Assembly (NCBI GenBank): GCA_905181585.1
Contig: CAJIYG010000005.1
Location: 141,641-205,640 of the forward strand
Source of the DNA: an uncultured Flavobacteriales bacterium
Lineage (GTDB): Bacteria > Bacteroidota > Bacteroidia > Flavobacteriales > BACL11
Reading direction: 5' to 3'
Length of the DNA stretch: 64,000 nucleotides
A model generated the notes under the pieces. That model had not been told where the DNA came from, made no database searches, and saw only the letters and a list, made by a program, of their open reading frames with translations. Of this stretch, positions 1 through 9,706 are shown one piece after another. Position numbers and translations under genes: made by a program. The stretch's first letter is position 1, and every line of letters begins with the position of its first letter.

Positions 1-1963
1 AGTAGAAATCTAGATTACAGTTTATATATTTAGATATTGCTGATGCAGACACTCCATTAACTAACCAGTCTTTTAACTCTTTTTCTAAATTAGAATTCTT
101 TATAATATAGCTTACAATTTCATTATTTTGAAAGTCGCTATTTCTATATTCAAGTAATGAAATAGGATTACTTTTATATTCATTTACTAGTTGAGTGATA
201 AAACGACTTTTTTCTCCACTACCAAAATCATCATTCTGAGTATTATATGTTAAAGTAATATTCTTTGCTCTTTGAAGCAGTCTATAAAAATGATAAGAAA
301 ATACAGCATCCCTTTCATTATAAGTAGGCATCTTGTAATAAATTTTTAAATCAAAAGGAATAAATGAGTTAACACTTTTTCCTTGTGGTAAAAAACCTTC
401 ATTTACGCCAAGAATTATAACATTATTAAAATCTAAAGTTCTGCTTTCTAAAATCCCCATTAATTGAACTCCTTCTAAAGGTTCCCCTTTAAAGGGAATA
501 ATTTCTTTTGCAACTAACTGCTTAAATATAGAATAAGCAGATTTTAGGTCAATATTAAAATTAAAATCATTTATTAAAACTTCAAATTTTCTTAGTATCT
601 TATAAAAAACATTTAAAATCTCAGAATCTAGAGTAGCGTTTTTATCTATTAAATCTTTTCTCATTAAATTAATAACTGTATCAAGACCAATTATTAAATC
701 AGCAGTACTTGACCAATTATCAAAAATTTCATTAAAGGATTTTCCAATCTCAGATAAAATAATTTCTGACGATATAAATGAAAGATTATTATCCAAAATA
801 TAATCTTTTAAACTATAAATATTTTTTGATTTAATTATTTTAAATAAATAAGGATGATCTAGTATTCTAAATAAATCAAAATAATAAAAAACATTATTTT
901 TTGAATTAATCTGTAGATTAATTAATGTATCAATAAATGAAAAAAATGGTGTTGACTGAAATGGGCTCCCCATTGTCACATTTAGTTTAGTAACTTCAGG
1001 CGGAATATTATTAAGAGCTGGGTATAAGAGGTCTTCGTTAGCTAAAATAATTGCTGTCTTACTACTGTCGTTAACCTTTTCTAGATCGCTTAGAACTTGC
1101 CTCATGACATTTGTCTGACTAATTGAATTTGGGCATGAAATTATCTGTATATTTTCTTTAGGTTTGGACAAATAATCTCCAACGCCAATAAAATCAAACT
1201 CTTTCCACTTTTTCTGTTGTTTTTTAAGAAAAAAACTTGCTTCGTGATAATTATTATTGAAGTAATATTTGTCTGCATCCCAAAAAACTCTTGCAATATC
1301 TTTTTCCTTAAGTACATCTATTATTTTGTGCTCTGAAGTTGTTAATGCATTTAATCCAACAAACCATATTTTATCCCAAACAAATTTTGTTGTATTAATT
1401 TTTTCTGCAGCAATTTTATTTGCAAGTCCTTGGTAAGCAAAACCGTTATTTATTAATTTATCTGTAAGTTTTAAATAAATAGGGTAAAGAGATTCAAAAA
1501 AGCTTATAAAACTTTTTTGATTCATTGATAATGATTCATCACTAAGGCTCCACTGATCAAGTTTCCAATTTTCTAGCTGCTTTACATCCTTTAAATTATT
1601 ATATAAAATTTGTGGATCAATCATGCTTGAATCAATATCATTGTAGTCTTTAAGCAAAGTATTACTCCAATTTAAAAATTCAGAAAAAGAATCTTTTTTT
1701 GAATTAGAAGATTTAAGATATGCATCATATAAATAGAACTGCAAGCTAATATTATCTAGAACTTTCATCTCTGAAACCTCTTCAATAAATTCTTCAATTG
1801 AGAAGAATTTTGGCAGAAATAAAGGAAGATTAGTCTTTAGCGAAATATATTTTTTTAAAAAAACAACTGATCTTTTTGTAGGTAAAACTAGCGCAACACT
1901 ACTCATATTTTCAGAAAACTTAAGTAATAATCTTTCAGCTATTTTTTCTAAAAACGGTTTCAT
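1..1963 (-). CDS. AddB-like PD-(D/E)XK nuclease family protein, 3' end cut by window edge
   Basis: The reading frame opens at ATG 1963-1961 (MKPFLEKIAERLLLKF...) and stays open to base 1, about 654 codons. It overlaps the stop of the upstream AddA-like helicase by 4 bases (ATGA), so the two are translationally coupled. Visible family signs are an N-terminal LVLPTKRSVVFLKKY segment, the central TMGSPFQSTPFFSFIDTL motif, the NVIILGVNEGFLPQG helicase-like motif, and near base 1 the SASAISKYINCNLDFY segment that opens the nuclease domain of Bacteroidota AddB-like proteins. The catalytic PD-(D/E)XK core lies outside the window. Expected role, by family: partner subunit of the AddA-like helicase in double-strand-break end resection. 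The assignment rests on these motifs and on the neighbour. Confidence 0.85.
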   Translation of the reverse strand, partial: MKPFLEKIAERLLLKFSENMSSVALVLPTKRSVVFLKKYISLKTNLPLFLPKFFSIEEFIEEVSEMKVLDNISLQFYLYDAYLKSSNSKKDSFSEFLNWSNTLLKDYNDIDSSMIDPQILYNNLKDVKQLENWKLDQWSLSDESLSMNQKSFISFFESLYPIYLKLTDKLINNGFAYQGLANKIAAEKINTTKFVWDKIWFVGLNALTTSEHKIIDVLKEKDIARVFWDADKYYFNNNYHEASFFLKKQQKKWKEFDFIGVGDYLSKPKENIQIISCPNSISQTNVMRQVLSDLEKVNDSSKTAIILANEDLLYPALNNIPPEVTKLNVTMGSPFQSTPFFSFIDTLINLQINSKNNVFYYFDLFRILDHPYLFKIIKSKNIYSLKDYILDNNLSFISSEIILSEIGKSFNEIFDNWSSTADLIIGLDTVINLMRKDLIDKNATLDSEILNVFYKILRKFEVLINDFNFNIDLKSAYSIFKQLVAKEIIPFKGEPLEGVQLMGILESRTLDFNNVIILGVNEGFLPQGKSVNSFIPFDLKIYYKMPTYNERDAVFSYHFYRLLQRAKNITLTYNTQNDDFGSGEKSRFITQLVNEYKSNPISLLEYRNSDFQNNEIVSYIIKNSNLEKELKDWLVNGVSASAISKYINCNLDFY

Positions 1964-4900
1964 ATTTTCATGATTTTATTTGTCATTTTAGTATAAATCA
2001 AATAACAATCAATTTTATTGTACCCCATTTGCTTTAATGCTGAAGAATAATTTAAAATTTGGTCTTTATGATGCCCCCTATATTCACCAGTTTTGTAATC
2101 AATAATTACAACTTTTCCCTCTTTAAAAAGCAATCTGTCTGGGATAAGAGTTGTTCCATCTTGCATTAAAATTTCTTTTTCATTTACAACACGCCATTCA
2201 CTTGAAAAAAACTTTCGCACCTCTTTATCTAATAAAATATCATTAATTTCATTTCTAAGCTTTGGAAATTGTTTTAGTGAACACATACCCTTAGATAAAA
2301 CACTATTCAATACAACTTCTTTATCTTTAAGATACTGTATCTTAGATAACACTAAATGTAAAAGTGTACCCCAATCTTTTTGGCTATCATTATTTTCAAT
2401 ATCCCAAATATCTAAAGCTGAATTTTTTAAAGATATTACATTTCTCCATTCTTGCTTTTCAGTATTTATTAAGTTAAAATAATTTACTTCCTCTATGCTA
2501 CAATTTGTCTTAACCTCTTTCTTATCGCCTGCAAAAATTGGATAATTATTTGAAAAATATCCTAATAAACCATTTAGTTGATGTAAATTACTTTTATCTT
2601 TATTTACTGATTTAGAGTATATATAAAGTCTGTCTTTTGCTCTTGTCATTGCAACATATAATTTATTCACATTATCTAAAAGTGATAAATTTTGTTCATC
2701 TTGAACTTGATCTTTAAAAAATGAATAAGCTAAATTCTTATTTTCATTAATTAGATACCTATTTAATTCTTTTGGTAAACAGCCAGGATTATCAACCCAA
2801 ATTTCATTTTTATTTCTTTTTCTCCATTCAAAAGGGATAAAAACAATATTGTAAGCCAAACCTTTTGACTTATGAATTGTTAAAACCTTTACAGCATTAG
2901 TTGAATCATTTATGGTAACATATTTTTTATCTTTCATTAGTTCCCACCAAACTAAAAAATCAGACAAACTATTTAAATTTTTCTTAGAGTAAACATGAAC
3001 AATATCATTAAATGAATTTAAAAAGGGATCTTCTGAAAAATTAAATATTTCAATAAGCTTACAAATAATTTCATATAGTGATAAGTTTAGTAAACTATTT
3101 AAGCTTAAGCTAAAATTATTTTTTTCTAAAACACTTAGTAAGCCTTCAACTTTAATATTTTTATATAAAGAACCTAAATCTCCATCTATTACACCAACAA
3201 AATGGAGATAAGAAATAATATGGGCTTGAGCGATTTGATTACTTGGTTTGAGAATTATATTTAAAAAGGCAATTAAAAAATTAACTTCTTTGGAGTTAGA
3301 AACTAATAAACCTTCAGCTGATACCACAGGAATAGACTTTCCATTCAAATATTTTGTAATTGCTTGAACATCACTTTTACTATTGCAAAGAATTGCAATA
3401 TCTTTAAAATCATAATTATTCTCTTTATTAAGAACAGAAATCTCATTGAAAATTTTACTCATAATTTCATGTCTCCAATCCTCCCCTTCAAATAGATCTA
3501 ACTCTACATAACCTCCACTTTCAGCAAAACTATCATCTTGTGAATGACCTCGAGTTCCTTCTAATTTGTCTTGAAGATATAGGCCTTGTAAATCATTAGA
3601 AAGACAATATTTTATTTTCTCAAAAAATAAATTATTAAACTTTATAATTTCCTTTTTACTTCGAAAATTATATATCAAATCTTCTACATCATAATGATAA
3701 TTTAATTTATTTTCCCATTCTTTAGAATTCAGCAAATGTTCAGATTTAAAAATTTTAGGTAAATTTTGAAACTGTTGAACTTCTCCTCCTCTAAATCTAT
3801 ATATAGATTGTTTTCCATCACCAACAATAATACTTTTCCCAAAATCAATAGAGTCAGTGATAATAGGAAGTAAGTTTTGCCACTGCAAAAGAGAAGTGTC
3901 TTGAAATTCATCAATTAGAAAATGATTAAAACGTTCTCCTAATCTTTCATAAATAAATGTGGAAGACTGCAATGTAATTAATTTATGAATTCGTTTATTA
4001 AATTCTGAAATATGCTCTAAATTTTCTTGCTTTTTAAAATTTTTCACCTCAGTTTTTAGCTCATTAATAACTATATTAGGATATATTTTTTTTAGAGCTT
4101 CGTGAACAGAAATATGCTCTTTTAAAACTTGAAGTAAATCATCTATTATGTTTATTAAAGAAGGTTTAGAATTCTCGACGCTATTTTTAAGATTTTCATC
4201 TAACTTTTCACTGTACCACTTGTTATCTTTGATGTTTTTAAGTAACGAATGAGAAGGAATCCAGTCTGCATATTTTTTAGATAACAATTTCTTAGTAATA
4301 AAAGTGTAGTATGTTCCTCTAAGAAAATGAGATTTAGTTAACTGAAACTGATTAAAAAGATTGAGTGCTCTAAGTCTTAAAGCTTGAACTTTTAATGTCG
4401 ATGCTTTTTTAAAGTTAATTAATTGATCTTTAAGCTTTATGTATTCTTTAAGAGATAAATTATCATTGAGATTCTCTTCTCCAAAAAATTGTTTTGCAAA
4501 ACTTTCAAGGTCATCCTCAATATTATTACTACTACCATCAATAATTTTTTGAGAAGAATACTCTAGCAATACATTAACTAATTCTTTATCATTTTCGGTA
4601 ATTCTGTCAAAAAATGACGCGATAGCAGGCTTAATAATTTTATTACTGTCAAGTTCAAGTTCAAAATTATTTGTTAGACCAAGATCACTAGCGAAAGTTT
4701 TAACAATTTTATATGTGAACTTATCAATGGTTAAAATATTTAAGTCTGAATAATTGTGTAAAACATGAGAAAAAACTTGATTAGATAACTTAAAAACTTC
4801 TTCTTTAGATAATTTAGTTTGCAAAAGAATAAATTCTAAAATATTATCTATGTCTTCTTTTAAACTTAACGTTCTCAAATAATATAAAACTCTTTCTTTC

Positions 4901-5064
4901 ATTTCAGAAGAAGCTTTATTTGTGAAAGTGATTGCTAAAATTCTTTTGTAATAATCTACATCATTTGCTTTAGCTCCTAAGAGTGATAAACAAATAAAAT
5001 TTAATGCTAAAGTGTATGTCTTGCCAGAGCCTGCAGATGATTTATAAACCTTGAAATTTTTCAT
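1960..5064 (-). CDS. AddA-like UvrD/Rep-family helicase with C-terminal nuclease domain
   Basis: A 1034-residue superfamily 1 helicase. Motifs in order are Walker A SAGSGKT (residues 10-16), motif Ia AITFTNKASSEMKERV (about 44-59), Walker B LIDEFQDT (about 383-390), motif III IVGDGKQSIYRFRGG, motif V VLTIHKSKGLAYNIVF, and motif VI LYVAMTRAKDRL. The C-terminus carries a PD-(D/E)XK nuclease signature: WGTLLHLVLSKI, then DRLLF, then IIDYKTG near residue 988. This is the AddA architecture rather than plain UvrD. It is coupled by ATGA to the AddB-like gene downstream. By family it unwinds and degrades double-strand DNA ends to load RecA. The gene opens 37 bases beyond the channel gene stop and starts at the ATG that places the P-loop immediately at the N-terminus, as usual. 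Confidence 0.93.
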   Translation of the reverse strand: MKNFKVYKSSAGSGKTYTLALNFICLSLLGAKANDVDYYKRILAITFTNKASSEMKERVLYYLRTLSLKEDIDNILEFILLQTKLSKEEVFKLSNQVFSHVLHNYSDLNILTIDKFTYKIVKTFASDLGLTNNFELELDSNKIIKPAIASFFDRITENDKELVNVLLEYSSQKIIDGSSNNIEDDLESFAKQFFGEENLNDNLSLKEYIKLKDQLINFKKASTLKVQALRLRALNLFNQFQLTKSHFLRGTYYTFITKKLLSKKYADWIPSHSLLKNIKDNKWYSEKLDENLKNSVENSKPSLINIIDDLLQVLKEHISVHEALKKIYPNIVINELKTEVKNFKKQENLEHISEFNKRIHKLITLQSSTFIYERLGERFNHFLIDEFQDTSLLQWQNLLPIITDSIDFGKSIIVGDGKQSIYRFRGGEVQQFQNLPKIFKSEHLLNSKEWENKLNYHYDVEDLIYNFRSKKEIIKFNNLFFEKIKYCLSNDLQGLYLQDKLEGTRGHSQDDSFAESGGYVELDLFEGEDWRHEIMSKIFNEISVLNKENNYDFKDIAILCNSKSDVQAITKYLNGKSIPVVSAEGLLVSNSKEVNFLIAFLNIILKPSNQIAQAHIISYLHFVGVIDGDLGSLYKNIKVEGLLSVLEKNNFSLSLNSLLNLSLYEIICKLIEIFNFSEDPFLNSFNDIVHVYSKKNLNSLSDFLVWWELMKDKKYVTINDSTNAVKVLTIHKSKGLAYNIVFIPFEWRKRNKNEIWVDNPGCLPKELNRYLINENKNLAYSFFKDQVQDEQNLSLLDNVNKLYVAMTRAKDRLYIYSKSVNKDKSNLHQLNGLLGYFSNNYPIFAGDKKEVKTNCSIEEVNYFNLINTEKQEWRNVISLKNSALDIWDIENNDSQKDWGTLLHLVLSKIQYLKDKEVVLNSVLSKGMCSLKQFPKLRNEINDILLDKEVRKFFSSEWRVVNEKEILMQDGTTLIPDRLLFKEGKVVIIDYKTGEYRGHHKDQILNYSSALKQMGYNKIDCYLIYTKMTNKIMKI

Positions 5065-5101
5065 AAGCAGTTACAAAAATTAATATACTAACCGAAAAAC
5101 A

Positions 5102-5908
5102 TTATTCATGAATTTTTGAACCACAATACTTACAAAATTCAGCGTCATTATCATGTCCTTCTTGAGAGCAATTTATACATGACTGAGTGTTAGCTTTAGT
5201 TTTAGCTTTTATGATTCCTGCTGTAACAATACCTGTAGGAACAGCTATAATACCATAACCTATAACCATTATTATCGAGGCGATAATTTTACCTAAAATA
5301 GTTGTTGGAACAACAGTTCCATAACCTACAGTTGTAAGAGTAACAATTGACCAGTAGATAGAATTAGGAATATCCTGAAAACCTGGGTTGTTAGCACTTA
5401 AACCCTCAACTATATACATGATAGTTCCAAGTAAAGTAACAAGTAAAATAACTGATAAAAGAAACACAACAATTTTAGGTCTGGATGATCTAAGCGCAAT
5501 TTGCATTGTATACGCTCCACGAGTATATCGAGAAAGCTTAAAAATCTTAAAAATTCTTATTAATCGAATTGCTCTAATAATAGTTAGAAAATGCATCGCC
5601 GGAAAAATAAAAATTAAATATGTAGGAATTACAGCTAAAAGATCAATTATTCCCATTGAAGAAAAAATGTACTTGAACGGTTTTTGAATCGAGTAAATTC
5701 TCAAAAAATACTCAATAGTAAATAATACTGTAAAAACCCACTCAATTCCGATAAGAAGAGATCTATATCGCTGCTGAATTGTTTCAACACTTTCTAAAAT
5801 AACAACAGAAACTGATAATAAAATAGCTACTAACAATACAACATCAAAGAGTTTACCTTTGGGAGTATCTGCTTCAAAAATTATTTGATGTATTCTAGAT
5901 TTTGTCAT
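5102..5908 (-). CDS. Voltage-gated-type potassium channel with C-terminal zinc ribbon
   Basis: A 268-residue ion transport protein with six predicted membrane segments. The S4-like helix carries regularly spaced positive charges (R112, R115, R118, then K121 and K124). The pore loop has the K+ selectivity filter TVGYG at 193-197, followed by an S6 helix. The tail holds two CxxC-type pairs (C244/C247 and C259/C262) that resemble a zinc ribbon, ending at residue 268. By family it is an inner-membrane tetrameric K+ channel; gating and physiological role cannot be read from sequence. A TACATTTG -7 promoter element sits 8 bases before the start codon, so it probably has its own transcript with a very short leader. 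Confidence 0.93.
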   Translation of the reverse strand: MTKSRIHQIIFEADTPKGKLFDVVLLVAILLSVSVVILESVETIQQRYRSLLIGIEWVFTVLFTIEYFLRIYSIQKPFKYIFSSMGIIDLLAVIPTYLIFIFPAMHFLTIIRAIRLIRIFKIFKLSRYTRGAYTMQIALRSSRPKIVVFLLSVILLVTLLGTIMYIVEGLSANNPGFQDIPNSIYWSIVTLTTVGYGTVVPTTILGKIIASIIMVIGYGIIAVPTGIVTAGIIKAKTKANTQSCINCSQEGHDNDAEFCKYCGSKIHE

Positions 5909-5916
5909 GATGTTAG

Positions 5917-5924
5917 CAAATGTA
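5917..5924 (-). promoter_or_regulatory. Bacteroidota -7 promoter element (TACATTTG) of the K+ channel gene
   Basis: On the minus strand the sequence TACATTTG matches the TAnnTTTG consensus and ends 8 bases before the channel ATG at 5908. No clear TTTG -33 box was seen at the expected distance, so this is a half-site prediction. Confidence 0.4.
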
Positions 5925-5972
5925 TACTTTTTTTTATTTTTTATAAAAAAGAATTACTTTTTTTAAAAAAAA

Positions 5973-7742
5973 TTACATTTTTTCAGGCACATTAATTCCG
6001 AGTAAATCCATTGATTTCTTAATCACTTCAGCAATTTTTTTGGACAAACTTATTCTAAAAGATATGATACTATCTGATTCAGCATTTAGAATAGTTGTTG
6101 ACTGATAATAACTATTAAATTCTTTAACAATTTCATAGATATAATTAGCCAAAATAGCAGGGCTATATAAATTAGCTGCATCTTGAATAGTTTTAGGAAA
6201 CTCTAATAGTATTTTAATTAACTCCTTTTCTTTATTAGAAATTAATATATCATTCGAAAGTATTAAATCAGTTTTATTTTTACGAACTAAAGAACTAATC
6301 CTAGCATAAGTATATTGAATAAAAGGGCCAGTATTACCATTAAAATCTATACTTTCTTTTGGATCAAATAACATTCTTTTTTTTGGATCAACTTTTAGCA
6401 TAAAATATTTCAAAGCTCCTAAACCAACAGTTTCATAAAGATTATTTGCTTGAGAAAGACTTAAGTCTTGTATTTTACCCAAATCCTGTGAAATTATTTT
6501 TGCTTCATTAACCATTTCAGACATTAAATCATCTGCATCAACAACATTTCCTTCTCGAGATTTCATTTTTCCTGATGGAAGATCAACCATACCATAAGAA
6601 AGATGGTAACAATCTTTTGCCCAATTATAACCTAATTTTTCTAAAATTTTAAATAATACCTTGAAATGATAATCTTGCTCATTTGCAACTGTATAAACCA
6701 TATGAGAAAAATCAAAATCTTTATGTCTTAATACTGCAGTACCAATATCTTGAGTAATATAAACAGCTGTTCCATCTGATCTTAGTACAATTTTTTCATC
6801 TAATCCCTCCTCTGTTAAATCAATCCAAACAGAGCCATCATCTTTTTTAAAAAATACATTATTCTTTAAACCAGTTTCTACAATTTCTTTACCCAATAAA
6901 TATGTATTACTTTCATAATAATTTTTATCAAAATCAACTCCAAGTCTTAAATATGTTTTTTCAAAACCTTTGTAAACCCAACCATTCATCATTGTCCAAA
7001 GCTTTATTACTTCTTCATCTTTTGCCTCCCACTTAAGAAGCATTTCTTGAGCTCTTTTAAAAATATTAGATTTTTTTTCTGCATCATCTTTAGAAGCACC
7101 ACTAGCAATTAAAGCAGCAACTTCTTTCTTGTATTCAACATCAAATTTAACATAGTACTTTCCTACAAGATGATCTCCTTTAATACCGCTACTTTCGGGA
7201 GACTCATTATTCCCAAAATCTTGCCATGCCACCATAGATTTACATATATGAATCCCCCTATCGTTAATAACTTGAACTTTCTTAACATCTCGTCCTGAAG
7301 CTTTAAGGATTTTTGCTACAGAATAGCCTAAAAGATTATTTCTTATGTGTCCTAAATGGATAGGTTTATTTGTATTGGGAGAAGAATATTCAACAACATA
7401 TTTTAAAGAATCATCGTTAATTTTGCAAAAACCAAAATCATCTTGATCTAATATTTTATAGAATGAAGATAAGTAGTAATCACTTTCAATAGAAAGATTA
7501 AGAAACCCCTTAACTACATTAAAACTAAAAACTTCATTAGTATTTTCTTTAAGAAAAACACCTATTTCTTCAGCGGTCATCTCAGGACTTTTCTTAGAAA
7601 ATTTAGTAATAGGAAACACAACTAAAGTAATATCACCCTCAAACTCTTTTCTAGTCTTTTGAAACTGGATTTCAATATTATTTTGTTGATACTTTTCTTC
7701 TATTGCTTTGGCAATATATTTTCTTAGTAGTTCTTCAATCAT
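5973..7742 (-). CDS. argS: Arginyl-tRNA synthetase
   Basis: A 589-residue class I aminoacyl-tRNA synthetase that charges tRNA-Arg with arginine. The N-terminal Arg-tRNA-synthetase additional domain occupies about residues 1-85. The HIGH motif appears as HLGH (129-132) within SPNTNKPIHLGHIRNN. The KMSKS-equivalent loop is GKMKSREGNVV near 388-398. The C-terminus has the DALR anticodon-binding domain ending in LLGINVPEKM. Length is normal. The start overlaps the 3' end of the CtlX-like gene by 8 bases, so it is likely translated from the same transcript as the two amidinohydrolase genes upstream. That arrangement links arginine charging with arginine or citrulline turnover. Confidence 0.97.
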   Translation of the reverse strand: MIEELLRKYIAKAIEEKYQQNNIEIQFQKTRKEFEGDITLVVFPITKFSKKSPEMTAEEIGVFLKENTNEVFSFNVVKGFLNLSIESDYYLSSFYKILDQDDFGFCKINDDSLKYVVEYSSPNTNKPIHLGHIRNNLLGYSVAKILKASGRDVKKVQVINDRGIHICKSMVAWQDFGNNESPESSGIKGDHLVGKYYVKFDVEYKKEVAALIASGASKDDAEKKSNIFKRAQEMLLKWEAKDEEVIKLWTMMNGWVYKGFEKTYLRLGVDFDKNYYESNTYLLGKEIVETGLKNNVFFKKDDGSVWIDLTEEGLDEKIVLRSDGTAVYITQDIGTAVLRHKDFDFSHMVYTVANEQDYHFKVLFKILEKLGYNWAKDCYHLSYGMVDLPSGKMKSREGNVVDADDLMSEMVNEAKIISQDLGKIQDLSLSQANNLYETVGLGALKYFMLKVDPKKRMLFDPKESIDFNGNTGPFIQYTYARISSLVRKNKTDLILSNDILISNKEKELIKILLEFPKTIQDAANLYSPAILANYIYEIVKEFNSYYQSTTILNAESDSIISFRISLSKKIAEVIKKSMDLLGINVPEKM

Positions 7743-8667
7743 TTTTTAAATTTAAAAATATTTCTCCCATCATACATCTTGCACTTCCACCCCCACAAGA
7801 TTCAATAATGCTTAAATCTACATCTATTATTTCATTATAAAACAATATAGATTTTTTTTGTTTTTTATTTAAACTATTTAAAGCAGAGCTAGACATCACT
7901 AAGTATTCCTTATCCCCCATTACTTGTAACATATTTCCAGCAAAGGAATTAACTTGTTCCTCAAAAATCTCTATTATCTCTTTGTTAGTTGAATTAAGCT
8001 GTTTTATAATATTTTCTCTTTCTTGTTTATTATCTATAGAGTCTAAACAAATAATAGCATAATTATTTGCAATACACATAAGAACATTAGTGTGATAAAT
8101 AGGTAGTCGTTGGGAATCTACATTTTGATAAGCACTAAAAAGAAATGGTGTAAAACCTTGTCTATCACAAAATTCTAGTAAAATTTTCTCATCAGTTCTT
8201 TTAGAGCGTGCAGCATAACAAATCCTGTTTTTTCTATCCAGAATTAAACTTCCAGTTCCCTCTAGAAAAAGATTTTGATTTTCGTAATCAACTAAACTAT
8301 GTACTTCTGATACTTGGAACTTGCTAGAAATAAAAGAAATAATATCATCTCTTCTTTCTTTCCTTCTATTTTTAGCAAGCATAGGATATAAAAAGATACT
8401 ACCATTTTCGTGAAAGGAAACCCAATTATTAGGAAATATAGAGTCAGGAGTAAAAGGAATCATAGTATCTTTAAAAACAATAACATTCACACCTTTATTT
8501 TCTAATACTTCAACAAAATTTTGAAATTCATTTAACGCTTTTTCTTGTATTTCATTTTGAGAAATACTAATGCTAGAATTTTGATAATGATTGTCAACAG
8601 AAGTTTCTTCGTTAAAATTGAACGAAACTGGCTCAATCATCATAATATGATTTGTTATTTGCTTCAT
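7735..8667 (-). CDS. ctlX: CtlX-like citrulline/arginine amidinohydrolase (amidinotransferase fold)
   Basis: I place the start at ATG 8667 (MKQITNHIMMIEPVSFNFN, 310 residues), because it overlaps the upstream stop as ATGA; the frame extends to an earlier ATG at 8694 but that adds 9 residues unlike the family. The protein has the pentein fold signatures: IEPVSFNFN at the start, the PNNWVSFH segment, FLEGTGSLILD, YHTNVLMC with the likely catalytic histidine, and a C-terminal GGGSARCMM motif with the likely nucleophile C298. This matches the CtlX (citrulline utilisation hydrolase) family, which acts on citrulline or related guanidino/ureido substrates. It sits between an arginine deiminase-like gene and argS. 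The exact substrate is not determined by sequence. Confidence 0.85.
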   Translation of the reverse strand: MKQITNHIMMIEPVSFNFNEETSVDNHYQNSSISISQNEIQEKALNEFQNFVEVLENKGVNVIVFKDTMIPFTPDSIFPNNWVSFHENGSIFLYPMLAKNRRKERRDDIISFISSKFQVSEVHSLVDYENQNLFLEGTGSLILDRKNRICYAARSKRTDEKILLEFCDRQGFTPFLFSAYQNVDSQRLPIYHTNVLMCIANNYAIICLDSIDNKQERENIIKQLNSTNKEIIEIFEEQVNSFAGNMLQVMGDKEYLVMSSSALNSLNKKQKKSILFYNEIIDVDLSIIESCGGGSARCMMGEIFLNLKND

Positions 8668-9575
8668 TTTCTTATTAATGGCATTGTAGAGCATCGCAAC
8701 AGACCTTCCATCTTAGATATCTCGGAATATGAAATCTCTTCAACTGTAAAGCCACGCTCTCTTAATATTTTATTTAAACGTAAAAAACTTCGTTCTGAAA
8801 TAATAACATTTTCTGAAATTGAAAAAATATTAGAATTCATGTCATACATTTCTTGTGAGTTAATTTTAATTAGATTTCCAGAACCAAATAACTGGTTTAA
8901 ATATTTTATATCTTTTTTATTTTTAAAACCTCCTTCGTAAATAATCGCCTGGTTTTTACCTATGGGTTGAAAACAACAATCAAGATGTAATGCGTTTTCT
9001 TTAGCATTATCATCTGACTTAAGCAGTTCAAATGATTTAACTTCTTTTTCTGGAAATAAAGACTTAATTCTTTCAACACCGCTCTTATTAGTTCTTGCAA
9101 CCTTATACTTTATAAAATCTTCTTCCTCTGAATAACCAATAAAAATAAATTTATTAAAAAGGATAACATCCCCCCCTTCTATTCGAGAATCTTTATCTAA
9201 ACTTATTATATTTTCTTTTTTAATTAAATTCAATAAAGGGTCAATAGCTAAAATTTCTTTTTCTCTATCTTTTATAATATTAGAAAGAATAATTTTATTG
9301 CTAATCACAAAAGCAATATCTCTTGAAAATATTTGATTTAAGCTCGCTATATTAGAGGGTCGATATATTTGAATAGAATATTTTTCTAAAACAGCCTGAA
9401 ACTCTTTAAGTTCATCAGTAATATCATTTATCTGAGGAAATGTTCCATTTAGAACATGTTCTTTTGATTTTGGGTCATAACAATCACCTAACTCAGGAGT
9501 GCCACCAAAACTATCAGCGATACCCAACAAAACAGCTTTTAGCTGATGTGTTTCATTATTAACATTTAATTCCAT
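8664..9575 (-). CDS. Arginine deiminase / dimethylargininase-like pentein hydrolase
   Basis: A 303-residue member of the guanidino-modifying (pentein) superfamily. Recognisable elements are FSRDIAFVI with an acidic substrate-contact residue, RIEGGDVILF, LHLDCCFQPIG with the likely catalytic histidine, and the C-terminal LLRCSTMPLIR, in which C295 is the expected nucleophile. It could hydrolyse arginine, dimethylarginine or a related compound; the family alone does not settle which. It is the first gene of a three-gene run with the CtlX-like gene (4-base overlap) and argS. A good promoter (TTTG, 22-base spacer, TAAGTTTG) lies upstream on the minus strand. Confidence 0.82.
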   Translation of the reverse strand: MELNVNNETHQLKAVLLGIADSFGGTPELGDCYDPKSKEHVLNGTFPQINDITDELKEFQAVLEKYSIQIYRPSNIASLNQIFSRDIAFVISNKIILSNIIKDREKEILAIDPLLNLIKKENIISLDKDSRIEGGDVILFNKFIFIGYSEEEDFIKYKVARTNKSGVERIKSLFPEKEVKSFELLKSDDNAKENALHLDCCFQPIGKNQAIIYEGGFKNKKDIKYLNQLFGSGNLIKINSQEMYDMNSNIFSISENVIISERSFLRLNKILRERGFTVEEISYSEISKMEGLLRCSTMPLIRK

Positions 9576-9589
9576 AGTAGTAATAGCTG

Positions 9590-9623
9590 CAAACTTAATA
9601 AAGCTTTAAATTAAATCTTCAAA
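9590..9623 (-). promoter_or_regulatory. Promoter of the amidinohydrolase-argS operon
   Basis: Read on the minus strand, TTTG (9623-9620) is followed after 22 bases by TAAGTTTG (9597-9590), matching both halves of the Bacteroidota sigma-A-type consensus. The -7 element lies 14 bases before the ATG at 9575. The spacer is at the long end of the accepted range. Confidence 0.5.
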
Positions 9624-9685
9624 ATTATTAACAATTTAATGGTAAAATAATAGTTTATATTAATAATGTTCAAAATATCTATTTG

Positions 9686-9693
9686 TATTTTTG
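9686..9693 (+). promoter_or_regulatory. -7 promoter element (TATTTTTG) of ftsK
   Basis: TATTTTTG fits TAnnTTTG and ends 13 bases before the ftsK start codon at 9707, in the divergent intergenic region. No TTTG box is evident about 19 bases upstream. Confidence 0.4.
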
Positions 9694-9706
9694 ATGAATA
9701 TAGAAG

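Noticed and set aside
5925..5972. Terminator after argS in an A/T-only inverted repeat
   Set aside because: The stems are only A and T runs, expected by chance in such AT-rich DNA, and do not form a stable hairpin with a separate T tail.
8545..8940. Plus-strand open frame of 131 codons opposite the two amidinohydrolase genes
   Set aside because: Both minus-strand genes here have clear family motifs; this frame is a shadow without recognisable features.
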